Assembly (NCBI RefSeq): GCF_025717515.1 | Contig: NZ_JAJIRN010000011.1 | Span: 1 to 64,000, forward strand | Direction: 5' to 3' | DNA length: 64,000 nucleotides | Source of the DNA: Roseateles oligotrophus | Lineage (GTDB): Bacteria; Pseudomonadota; Gammaproteobacteria; Burkholderiales; Burkholderiaceae_C | Position numbers and translations under genes: made by a program | Shown here: one piece after another, positions 57,120-64,000 of the stretch | Layout of the letters: each line of letters starts with the position of its first letter | How positions within the stretch are numbered: position 1 is the stretch's first letter | The notes under the pieces: model-generated | What the model was told of the DNA's origin: nothing | Databases searched by the model: none | What the model saw: only the letters and a program-made list of their open reading frames with translations

Positions 57120-57383
57120 TCAGAGCGCCGTCAGCCAGTCACAACGCAGGCGCCCACTGCGGTGCAGGCGAGTTCGCCACGAAGCGTAAAAACCCGGCAA
57201 CAAGAAGCCCGCCGGGCATAAGGGCAACATCGGCCAGGCGTCGATCAACAGAAGCGCGGGTAGCGCCACCCAACCGAGCACCCAGGCCGTCAGCACCATA
57301 TCCCAGGCACACAACTCCAGCGGATGGCGGCGGCCATGCAGAAATAGCCAGCGCTTGACCTGAGTCAGTTGGATCAGTGTCAT
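57120..57383 (-). CDS. Small two-span membrane protein, hypothetical
   Basis: This 87-residue frame has GGAG eight bases before the ATG. Two hydrophobic helices (MVLTAWVLGWVALPALLLID and MLPLCPAGFLLPGFYASW) are flanked by basic segments (KRWLFLHGRRHP at the start, RTRLHRSGRLRCDWL at the end), giving an in-facing hairpin topology. The frame continues far upstream but only as an antisense shadow of the CoA-transferase. No family was recognised. Confidence 0.65.
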   Translation of the reverse strand: MTLIQLTQVKRWLFLHGRRHPLELCAWDMVLTAWVLGWVALPALLLIDAWPMLPLCPAGFLLPGFYASWRTRLHRSGRLRCDWLTAL

Positions 57384-57562
57384 GGCACAACTCCGTCGGC
57401 GAAATGGATTGGTTGTCAGTTTGGCGTCAGTTAACTTATCGGTCAAGGCTGAGGGAATATCCAGTCGATGCGCGCTCCGGTACGTGAACAACCCCGGCTC
57501 GCCGGTCTTGAGCGGCAAGGCCGACCGTCTGCTGCATGAGATGAAGGCGTTGTAGTCTTGAA

Positions 57563-57598
57563 TCCGTCCATATAGGAGTAACTCCCTATATGGACGGA
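57563..57598. promoter_or_regulatory. Long inverted repeat upstream of the CoA-transferase gene
   Basis: Two perfect 13-base arms, TCCGTCCATATAG (57563-57575) and CTATATGGACGGA (57586-57598), enclose GAGT-A-ACTC, itself a palindrome, with one extra C. It lies 67 bases before the CoA-transferase start. It could be a repressor operator or a leader hairpin; no T-run follows. Confidence 0.6.
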
Positions 57599-57665
57599 GC
57601 TTTGATCCGCTCAGGTCGGCCCGGCTTGCGGCGACACTAAAACAAGTCAGCAAGCCGGAGCAGCG

Positions 57666-59639
57666 ATGACGCAACTTGTTCAAGGTCAGTCCGAAGAAAG
57701 TCCTCGATCGCAGCGCCTCGCGCAGTTGCATGCGCTGCAAACGATGGAGCATGGCAAGGTGGTGGCCGCGGCCGAGGCGGTGGCATTGATTCACGACGGT
57801 GACTGTGTGGCGACCTCGGGCTTCGTCGGCATCGGCTTCGCGGAGAATCTGGCGGTGGCGCTGGAGGCGCGCTATTTGCACAGCGGCAGGCCGCGCGACC
57901 TGAGCCTCGTCTATGCGGCGGGGCAGGGCGACGGCAAGCAGCGTGGCCTCAATCATTTTGGCCACAAGGGCCTGCTCAGGCGCGTGGTGGGCGGCCATTG
58001 GGGCTTGGTGCCGACCTTGCAGAAGCTCGCACTTGCCGGCGAAATCGAGGCCTGGAATTTGCCGCAGGGCACGATCAGCCATCTCTACCGCGACATCGCC
58101 GCCGGCAAGCCCGGCCATCTGAGTCGGGTCGGTTTGGATACCTTTGTCGACCCGCGCCATGGTGGCGGCGCCGTCAACGCGCGCAGCACCGAAGCCTTGG
58201 TGCGCCTGATGGAAATCGATGGTGAGGAATACTTGTTCTACAAGGCCTTCCCCATCGACGTGGCCTTGCTGCGCGGCACGACGGCCGATGCGGACGGCAA
58301 CATCACCATGGAGCGCGAGGCGCTCACGCTCGATTCGCTGGCCATTGCGATGGCGGTGCGCAATAGCGGCGGCATTGTGATCGTGCAGGTCGAGCGCCTG
58401 GCCGAGCGGGGCAGCCTGAACCCGCGCCAGGTCAAAATTCCTGGCATCTTGGTCGACGCAGTCGTGTTGGCCGAGAAGCCCGAATACCATATGCAGACCT
58501 TTGTCGAGTCCTACAACCCGGCCTTTGCCGGTGAGTTGCGGGTGCCTCTGGCGGCGGTCGAGCCGATGGCCCCCGGCCTGCGCAAGGTGATCGCGAGGCG
58601 GGCGGCCTTGGAGTTGCAAACCCATGATGTGGTCAATCTCGGCATCGGCATGCCCGAGGGCGTGGCGGCGGTGGCGGCGGAAGAACACATCATTGACCTG
58701 ATCACGCTAACGGCCGAGCCCGGCGTCATCGGCGGCATTCCGGCCGGTGGTTTGAATTTTGGGGCGGCGGTCAATACGCAGGCGGTGATCGATCAACCTT
58801 ATCAATTCGACTTTTATGACGGCGGCGGCCTCGATCTGGCGGTGCTGGGGCTCGCGCAAGCCGATGCTCAGGGCAATGTCAACGTGAGTCGCTTTGGTGA
58901 TCGCTTGGCCGGCGCCGGTGGTTTCATCAACATCAGCCAGAACGCCAAGCGCCTTGTTTTCGTGGGCAGCTTCTTGAGCAACGATGCGCCTAAGTTTTTG
59001 GCCGAGGTCGAGCAACGCACATTCTCCGGGCGGGAAGCCAGCCGGAGAGGCCAGCAGGTGCTGTATGTGACCGAACGCTGCGTGCTGCGACTCGGCCCCG
59101 AGGGCTTGATCCTGAGTGAGGTGGCACCCGGCCTTGATCTGCAGCGCGATGTGCTGGACTTGATGGGCTTCACGCCCTTGATGCCGACTCCGCCTGTGAG
59201 CATGGACGCGGCCTTGTTCGCGGAAGGGCCGATCGGCTTGCGCGCCAGGCTCTTGATGCTGCCGCTGGCCGATCGCTTCAGCTATGACGCGCCGACGCGG
59301 CAGTTCTTCTTGAACTTCGAGCGTTTGGCGGTGCGCTGTATCGACGATGTGGAGGCCATCCGCGCCGAAGTGGAGCGCCGCTTGGCGCCGCTCGCTACGC
59401 TGGGGCAAAGGGTTTGGTGCGTCGTCAATTACGACCACTTCCATCTCGATCCGCAGGTGGCCGACGCGTACGCGGCAATGGTGCGTGAGCTGAGTGACCA
59501 GTTTTATGAAAACGTCACCCGTTACGGTACGGCCGGGTTCAACCGCAGCTTGCTGGGCGCCGCTCTGGCCGCGCGCGGTATTGAGCCGCAAATTTATGAT
59601 TCGGCCGAACAAGCTTTGCTGGAGGTCAAAGGCGGCTGA
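57666..59639 (+). CDS. Acetyl-CoA/3-oxoacid CoA-transferase family protein (fused alpha-beta)
   Basis: This 657-residue class I CoA-transferase has fused alpha and beta halves. The alpha half starts [25 protein letters not shown]; the beta half has [17 protein letters not shown] and the likely catalytic Glu in [11 protein letters not shown] (E351). Length exceeds the usual 520-540 residues by a 120-residue C-terminal domain ([20 protein letters not shown] onwards). It moves CoA between carboxylic acids; propionate-CoA-transferase-like specificity is possible. GGAG precedes the ATG. A palindrome lies in its upstream region. Confidence 0.9.
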   Translation: MTQLVQGQSEESPRSQRLAQLHALQTMEHGKVVAAAEAVALIHDGDCVATSGFVGIGFAENLAVALEARYLHSGRPRDLSLVYAAGQGDGKQRGLNHFGHKGLLRRVVGGHWGLVPTLQKLALAGEIEAWNLPQGTISHLYRDIAAGKPGHLSRVGLDTFVDPRHGGGAVNARSTEALVRLMEIDGEEYLFYKAFPIDVALLRGTTADADGNITMEREALTLDSLAIAMAVRNSGGIVIVQVERLAERGSLNPRQVKIPGILVDAVVLAEKPEYHMQTFVESYNPAFAGELRVPLAAVEPMAPGLRKVIARRAALELQTHDVVNLGIGMPEGVAAVAAEEHIIDLITLTAEPGVIGGIPAGGLNFGAAVNTQAVIDQPYQFDFYDGGGLDLAVLGLAQADAQGNVNVSRFGDRLAGAGGFINISQNAKRLVFVGSFLSNDAPKFLAEVEQRTFSGREASRRGQQVLYVTERCVLRLGPEGLILSEVAPGLDLQRDVLDLMGFTPLMPTPPVSMDAALFAEGPIGLRARLLMLPLADRFSYDAPTRQFFLNFERLAVRCIDDVEAIRAEVERRLAPLATLGQRVWCVVNYDHFHLDPQVADAYAAMVRELSDQFYENVTRYGTAGFNRSLLGAALAARGIEPQIYDSAEQALLEVKGG

Positions 59640-59718
59640 TTGATGGGCCTCTTATGGTAAATGCGACTTGCATGGTTGGCGCGGGTCTAGGACAGTCGCG
59701 GCTGCTCAATTCCCGTAG

Positions 59719-61173
59719 ATGGTTTCGCCCGTGTCCTCACAATCCGTAGCCGATATTTCCGACCACCGCTTGCGTGGCGACCACGCTTTCCTCGGCCATC
59801 CGGCCGGCCTTGGCTGGCTGGCCTTTTGCGAATTCTGGGAGCGCTTCTCCTATTACGGCATGCAGGCGCTGTTGGTGCTTTACCTCAGCAACTACCTGTT
59901 TCTGCCGGAGAACATCGGCAATGTGGCTGGCATCGATGCCTTGCGGGCCTTTATCGAACGGGCCACCGGCCCCCGCTCGCCGCAGCAACTGGCCTCGGCC
60001 GTGTTCGGTTTGTACGCCGGCTTGGTCTACCTGACGCCCATATTCGGCGGCTTGCTGGCCGACCGCCTGCTTGGCCGCACCCGCACTGTCGTGATCGGCG
60101 CCAGCCTGATGGCCTTGGGGCATTTTTTGATGGCCTTCGAGGCAAGTTTTTTGCTCGCTCTGGCTTGTTTGCTCTTGGGTGTCGGTTGCTTCAAGGGCAA
60201 TATCGCGGCCCAGGTTGGAGCGCTCTACACGCACGGTGACAAACGCCGTGCCAGCGCCTTTCAGATTTTTATGTTGTCGATTCAGATGGCGGTGATCCTG
60301 GCGCCGATTGTCTGCGGCACTTTGGGCGAGAAAGTCGCCTGGCATTGGGGCTTCGGCGCGGCCGGCGTGGGCATGTTGATCGGCTTGGTGGTTTATCTTG
60401 CAGGCCGGCGTTACTTGCCGCCGGAGACGCTTCGCGTCAAGCCCGCCGAGCGTCAAGCGGGCGAGCCCAAGCCCCGCATGTCGAGCCAAGAGAAGGCCAG
60501 GTTCGTGTTGCTGATTGCGTTGATCCCGGTGCTGATGTTGTCCATCGTCGGCAACCAGCAGTTCAATAATGCCTACCCGCTGTGGTCGCAAAAACATATG
60601 GACCTGCTGCTGTTCGGCTTTCAGGTGCCGGTGACTTGGCTGCAGGCGGTGGACGCGCTGATCAGCACCTCGACCATGGTCGCCTCGATCGCCTTCTGGC
60701 GTTGGTGGGCAACGCGGCGTGCCGAGCCCGATGAGTTGACCAAGATGGCCCTGGGTTCCTTGCTGGCCGCTTGTGCGCCGGCGCTGCTGGTGATCGCCGC
60801 AGGCTCGATCGCCGGCAGCAATGAGAAGGTCAGCTTCGCCTGGACGCTGGGCTATACCTTGATCAACAACCTCGGCTTTGCCAATATCTTGCCGGTAGGC
60901 ATTGCGCTGTATTCGCGTGCGGCGCCGCGTCGACTGGAGGGTTTGATGATAGGCATTTACTACTTGCATCTATTTCTTGGCAACTCCTTCGTCGGTTGGC
61001 TGGCGGGGTTTCTGGATGAGATGCCTGGCACCGAGTTCTGGGGCATGCATGCCATGCTGGTGGCGAGTGCAGGGGTCTTGCTGCTGGGCGTCAAGTTCTT
61101 GTTCGGGCGTTTGCTGCTGCCGGATGAGCCGAGTCTGGTGCCTGCTCCAGCCAAGCAGGGGCTTGCTGCTTGA
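59719..61173 (+). CDS. POT/PTR2 family proton-coupled peptide transporter
   Basis: This 484-residue major-facilitator protein has about twelve to fourteen helices. The family signature CEFWERFSYYGMQALLVLY (ExxERFxYYG) lies in helix 1, and GGLLADRLLGRTRTVVIGA follows in the first intracellular loop. The family imports di- and tripeptides with protons. It may supply peptides whose metabolism links to other genes nearby, but no operon is evident; the ParD-like gene begins 47 bases later behind its own promoter. Confidence 0.93.
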   Translation: MVSPVSSQSVADISDHRLRGDHAFLGHPAGLGWLAFCEFWERFSYYGMQALLVLYLSNYLFLPENIGNVAGIDALRAFIERATGPRSPQQLASAVFGLYAGLVYLTPIFGGLLADRLLGRTRTVVIGASLMALGHFLMAFEASFLLALACLLLGVGCFKGNIAAQVGALYTHGDKRRASAFQIFMLSIQMAVILAPIVCGTLGEKVAWHWGFGAAGVGMLIGLVVYLAGRRYLPPETLRVKPAERQAGEPKPRMSSQEKARFVLLIALIPVLMLSIVGNQQFNNAYPLWSQKHMDLLLFGFQVPVTWLQAVDALISTSTMVASIAFWRWWATRRAEPDELTKMALGSLLAACAPALLVIAAGSIAGSNEKVSFAWTLGYTLINNLGFANILPVGIALYSRAAPRRLEGLMIGIYYLHLFLGNSFVGWLAGFLDEMPGTEFWGMHAMLVASAGVLLLGVKFLFGRLLLPDEPSLVPAPAKQGLAA

Positions 61174-61184
61174 GGGGTGTTGAA

Positions 61185-61210
61185 TATACGAAACATATGT
61201 TGTTCGTATA
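61185..61210 (+). promoter_or_regulatory. Perfect palindromic operator before the ParD-like gene
   Basis: Eight-base arms TATACGAA (61185-61192) and TTCGTATA (61203-61210) are separated by ten bases that include AACATATGTT, itself a palindrome. The site ends 10 bases before the ParD-like start codon and overlaps likely promoter elements (TTGAAT at 61180, TATAAA at 61207). It is well placed for autorepression by the ribbon-helix-helix protein it precedes. Confidence 0.7.
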
Positions 61211-61220
61211 AAATTACCGG

Positions 61221-61451
61221 ATGGGTATCGTCAAAATTTCAGACCAAATGCACGAGAGCTTGCGCGTCGCCAGCCATGCGCTCTCTCGTTCCATCAACGC
61301 GCAGGCCGAGCATTGGATGCGCATAGGCTTGCTGGCCGAGCTGCACCCCGACCTCGATCATCGCGAGATCTCGCTGTTGCTGATCCGTGCCGAGCAGGCC
61401 GGTGGCTTGGATCTGCTGTCGGCGTCCGCAAAACCGGAGGTCCGGCCATGA
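61221..61451 (+). CDS. ParD-like ribbon-helix-helix antitoxin-family protein
   Basis: This 76-residue protein starts MGIVKISDQMHESLRVASHA, a beta strand plus helix as in ribbon-helix-helix DNA binders, and continues LSRSINAQAEHWMRIGLLAE, typical of the ParD-like (PF11903) group. No ParE toxin follows. Instead its stop overlaps the start of a methionine aminopeptidase gene by four bases (ATGA). The palindrome ten bases upstream suggests autoregulation. Its role may be to regulate map expression, not to neutralise a toxin (inference). Confidence 0.8.
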   Translation: MGIVKISDQMHESLRVASHALSRSINAQAEHWMRIGLLAELHPDLDHREISLLLIRAEQAGGLDLLSASAKPEVRP

Positions 61452-62245
61452 GGGGCAGCGCGGTCAAGATCCGCACGGCGGACGAAATCGTCAAGGCCAA
61501 GGAGGCGGGCCGCCTGGCCGCTCAGGTTTTGCAGATGATCACGCCGCATGTGCAGCCCGGTGTCAGCACCGATGCGCTGGACAAGCTCTGCCATGACTAC
61601 ATCGTCGATGAACTGGGCGTCACGCCGGCCAATATCGGCTATCACGGCTACCCCAAGACCTTGTGCAGCTCGGTCAACGAGGTGGTCTGCCATGGCATCC
61701 CTTCGGCCAAGAAAATTCTCAAAAATGGCGACATCGTCAACCTTGATGTCGCCTTGATCAAGGACGGCTGGTTCGGTGACACCAGTCGCATGTATTTTGT
61801 CGGCGAGCCCAAGCCGCTGGCGCGTCGCCTGGTCAACACCACCTATGAGGCCCTGCGCGCCGGCATCCTGAAGGTGCGCCCCGGCGCTACCCTGGGCGAT
61901 GTGGGTTATGCGATTCAAAGCGTTGCGCACCGCGAGGGCTTCAGTGTCGTGCGCGAATATGGTGGCCACGGCATTGGCGATGTCTATCACGATCAACCGC
62001 ATGTCAACCACTTCGGCAAGCCGAGTGAGGGCATGAGCTTGCAGGAGGGCATGATCTTCACCATCGAACCGATGATCAACGCCGGCAAGCGCGGCGTGAA
62101 GGAACTCGCCGATGGTTGGACGGTGGTCACGCAAGATCGCAGCCTGTCGGCGCAGTGGGAGCATATGGTGCTTGTCACCGCCACGGGCTTCGAGTTGCTG
62201 ACCGCATGGCCGGAAGGGCTTGGCAGCTATCCCGCTATCGCTTGA
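61448..62245 (+). CDS. map: Type I methionine aminopeptidase
   Basis: This 265-residue metallopeptidase removes the initiator methionine. The conserved His is in VCHGIPSAKKIL, and metal ligands are D and D in IVNLDVALIKDGWFGDTS, H in YGGHGIGDVYH, E in FTIEPMINAGK and E in SAQWEHMVLV. Length is that of E. coli Map. It is not beside rpsB-tsf, the usual site of the housekeeping map, so it may be a second copy. Translation is coupled to the ParD-like gene. Confidence 0.95.
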   Translation: MRGSAVKIRTADEIVKAKEAGRLAAQVLQMITPHVQPGVSTDALDKLCHDYIVDELGVTPANIGYHGYPKTLCSSVNEVVCHGIPSAKKILKNGDIVNLDVALIKDGWFGDTSRMYFVGEPKPLARRLVNTTYEALRAGILKVRPGATLGDVGYAIQSVAHREGFSVVREYGGHGIGDVYHDQPHVNHFGKPSEGMSLQEGMIFTIEPMINAGKRGVKELADGWTVVTQDRSLSAQWEHMVLVTATGFELLTAWPEGLGSYPAIA

Positions 62246-62631
62246 TCCTGCAAGGAGTGAATGAGTTCAGGCCATGGTCTTCTGGCCAAGCTGGGCGCTT
62301 CATTGAGCCGGCCCGACGCACAAGCCATGATGAATTGCCGGCAGACAACTCGATTCATTCGATTGAGCGCATTTGCTGATGCGGATACCTCGCCGGTGAT
62401 GGGTGAGGTTCGCGATTCGCTTTCGGGGCCAAGCAAAGGGCGAGGCAGAGAAGGGGGCTTTCTGTCCTTGATGCCTTGTGTAAATGTAGTAAAGATACTT
62501 GTCTTCACCCTTTTGTATTGATGCAAAAAAGTAAAAATGATTGAAACACTTCAATTCATTTGGATTTGTTTATGTAGTTTTGCTACTATTTTGTAGGCTG
62601 CATCGGCCGTCAAACAGGGTTAGGCAATCGC
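62246..62631. other. Upstream region of the pullulanase gene
   Basis: No gene is apparent. The stretch from about 62475 to 62600 is clearly AT-rich relative to the surroundings. Two related 15-base elements, TGTAGTAAAGATACT (62485-62499) and TGTAGTTTTGCTACT (62573-62587), share 11 positions and lie 88 bases apart; they may be regulator sites for the pullulanase promoter. Confidence 0.4.
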
Positions 62632-64000
62632 ATGGTGTCGAAACATATGGGTCTGCGCAGGGGGATTTTGGGCCTGTTGCTAGGTATGGCGGTGTCGCAG
62701 GTCCAAGCCTTGGAGGCCTGCGACGGCGCGGCTTTCGCGAGCCTGCTCCACCCGCAACTGCAGGCCGATGGCCCAGCGCTTGCCGCACAGGCCTATTGGT
62801 TGAACCGGCGCTTGATTCAATGGCCCGGGGCGGGCTTGGGAACTGAGCGAGAGCCCGCTGCGCGCGTCAAGCTGTATTACTCGGGCCATGCTGCATTGCA
62901 AGTTGACGCCAAGCGAGTCGTCAGCGGCGCCGATGCCTCGCTCTCGCTTGAACCGAGTACAAGCGAGTTGCCGGCGGATTTAGCCAGGCGTTTCAAGTTC
63001 ATTGCTGCCGGACCTCGCTGGCAGGTGCGCGCTGCCGATGTGGCGCGCCTGCCGGACTTGCACCGGGCTCAGGTTTGGCTCGTGCAAGAGGGCCCTGATG
63101 GGGTGGTGCAGGCGTTGACGGGCTTGCAAGCGGCCGGCGCACTGGATGATCTGTATCAGACCGCCGAGCAAGTCGCCGATTTGGGCGTCACTGCGCCTGG
63201 CCCCATCAGATCCGGGTACACCGGCTTCAAGCTCTGGGCGCCGACGGCGCAACAGGTGACGCTGTGTCGCTATCCGAATGGCAGTGACCGGGCCACAGCG
63301 CAGGAGCCGCTCAAAAGGGATGCCAGCAGCGGGGTTTGGCAGACCCGCCTCAGCGGTGATCTGAGTGGGCAGTACTACAACTACCTGGTCGACGTGTTCG
63401 TGCCGGGTCTGGGGGTGGTTCGCAACCGCGTCACCGATCCCTATTCGGTCAGCCTGACGACCGACTCCAAACGCAGCTTTGTGGCCAATCTGCAGAGCCC
63501 CGCGCTGAAGCCATCCGCGTGGGATTCGACGCCCAGACCGCAGCGCGTCAAGACGTCGACCGATATGGTGATCTATGAGTTGCATGTTCGCGACTTCTCG
63601 ATCTCGGACGCGTCGGTGCCGCCGGCAATGCGTGGCAAGTACAAGGCCTTTACGCCTTTTTCGCCGGCCGGGTCGGCCGGTATGCGTCATCTGCAGGCGC
63701 TCTCCAAGGCCGGCCTGACCGACGTGCATTTGCTGCCGGTGTTTGATATTGCCTCAATCCCCGAGGCCGGCTGTGCCCAGCCGGTCGTGCCCCGGGCGGC
63801 TGCCGACAGCCCGCTGCAGCAGGCCGCCGTGATGGCCGTCGCTGCCGAGGACTGCTTCAACTGGGGCTATGACCCGTTTCACTACAGCGCCCCCGAGGGC
63901 AGTTATGCCAGCGATGCGGCCAAGGCTGAGCGCCGCGTCATCGAGTTCCGTCAGATGGTGCAAGCGCTCCACCGGGCCAATTTGCGGGTCGGCATGGATG
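62632..64000 (+). CDS. Pullulanase-type alpha-1,6-glucosidase (N-terminal part)
   Basis: The frame is open from ATG 62632 to the right edge, so at least 456 residues are visible and the C-terminus is missing. A signal peptide (RRGILGLLLGMAVSQVQALE) directs export. An N-terminal accessory domain follows; then comes a CBM48-type domain (SGYTGFKLWAPTAQQVTLCR, about residues 195-290) and the start of the GH13 barrel with MVIYELHVRDFSISD and YDPFHYSAPEGSYA, both typical of pullulanases that debranch starch or glycogen at alpha-1,6 bonds. ATG 62647 is an alternative start. The catalytic acids lie beyond the window. Confidence 0.9.
   Translation, partial: MVSKHMGLRRGILGLLLGMAVSQVQALEACDGAAFASLLHPQLQADGPALAAQAYWLNRRLIQWPGAGLGTEREPAARVKLYYSGHAALQVDAKRVVSGADASLSLEPSTSELPADLARRFKFIAAGPRWQVRAADVARLPDLHRAQVWLVQEGPDGVVQALTGLQAAGALDDLYQTAEQVADLGVTAPGPIRSGYTGFKLWAPTAQQVTLCRYPNGSDRATAQEPLKRDASSGVWQTRLSGDLSGQYYNYLVDVFVPGLGVVRNRVTDPYSVSLTTDSKRSFVANLQSPALKPSAWDSTPRPQRVKTSTDMVIYELHVRDFSISDASVPPAMRGKYKAFTPFSPAGSAGMRHLQALSKAGLTDVHLLPVFDIASIPEAGCAQPVVPRAAADSPLQQAAVMAVAAEDCFNWGYDPFHYSAPEGSYASDAAKAERRVIEFRQMVQALHRANLRVGMD

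Noticed and set aside
57120..58688. 522-codon minus-strand frame through the CoA-transferase
   Set aside because: Only its last 87 codons (the small membrane protein) look real; the rest mirrors the CoA-transferase and lacks a ribosome binding site.
62261..62521. 86-codon frame between map and the pullulanase
   Set aside because: No ribosome binding site, low-quality composition and it overlaps the AT-rich promoter region.

Overview
The window is a chromosomal stretch of a GC-rich betaproteobacterium. The most likely group is Burkholderiales, near the Rubrivivax/Roseateles/Leptothrix/Comamonadaceae cluster. This is inferred from the protein sequences, the trxA-rho-rpmE2 and pstSCAB-phoU-phoBR gene orders, the gloB/mltD pairing and PEP-CTERM proteins. 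No organism-specific marker such as 16S rRNA is present. I see no phage, insertion sequence, CRISPR array or rRNA operon. Nearly all genes are intact, and only the two window edges cut genes (livF at the left, a pullulanase at the right).

Layout. 1-3.5 kb: end of a branched-chain amino acid ABC transporter, then a minus-strand cluster of a 2Fe-2S flavoprotein reductase, a PF10014-type 2-oxoglutarate/Fe(II) dioxygenase and a leucine-dehydrogenase-family enzyme. 3.5-8.7 kb: SDR protein, rhomboid protease, tRNA-Leu(CAA), cysM, tusA, galU and a 2-hydroxyacid-dehydrogenase homologue whose catalytic residues are replaced. 8.7-13.2 kb: valS, a small membrane protein and guaC. 13.4-15.9 kb: a NemR-like repressor, a CurA-like NADPH reductase and a DJ-1/PfpI protein, with two matching operators. 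16-23.2 kb: LytS/LytTR two-component pair, a small membrane protein, aminopeptidase P and a large PAS sensor kinase. 23.4-26.2 kb: kynBUA tryptophan-to-anthranilate operon. 26.6-30.2 kb: a Tat-exported phospholipase C between two PEP-CTERM proteins. 30.3-38.2 kb: two lipoproteins and the phosphate regulon pstSCAB-phoU-phoBR with a Pho box. 38.3-42.9 kb: ArnT-like glycosyltransferase, rpmE2, rho, trxA and 4.5S SRP RNA. 43-51.5 kb: divergent PurM-like protein, dnaX-ybaB-recR, MAPEG protein, mltD-gloB, methyltransferase and rnhA. 51.6-56.6 kb: RND efflux pair and dcd. 56.6-62.2 kb: hypothetical proteins, a CoA-transferase, a POT peptide transporter, and a ParD-like protein translationally coupled to a methionine aminopeptidase. 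62.6 kb to the end: pullulanase.

The best candidates for little-described biology are: the ParD-like/methionine aminopeptidase unit with a perfect palindromic operator; the NemR-type electrophile-response unit; the dioxygenase/amino acid dehydrogenase cluster; the phospholipase C/PEP-CTERM unit beside the Pho locus; the divergent AIR-synthase paralogue; and the apparently inactive 2-hydroxyacid dehydrogenase homologue. All functions are assigned by reading motifs, without database searches.
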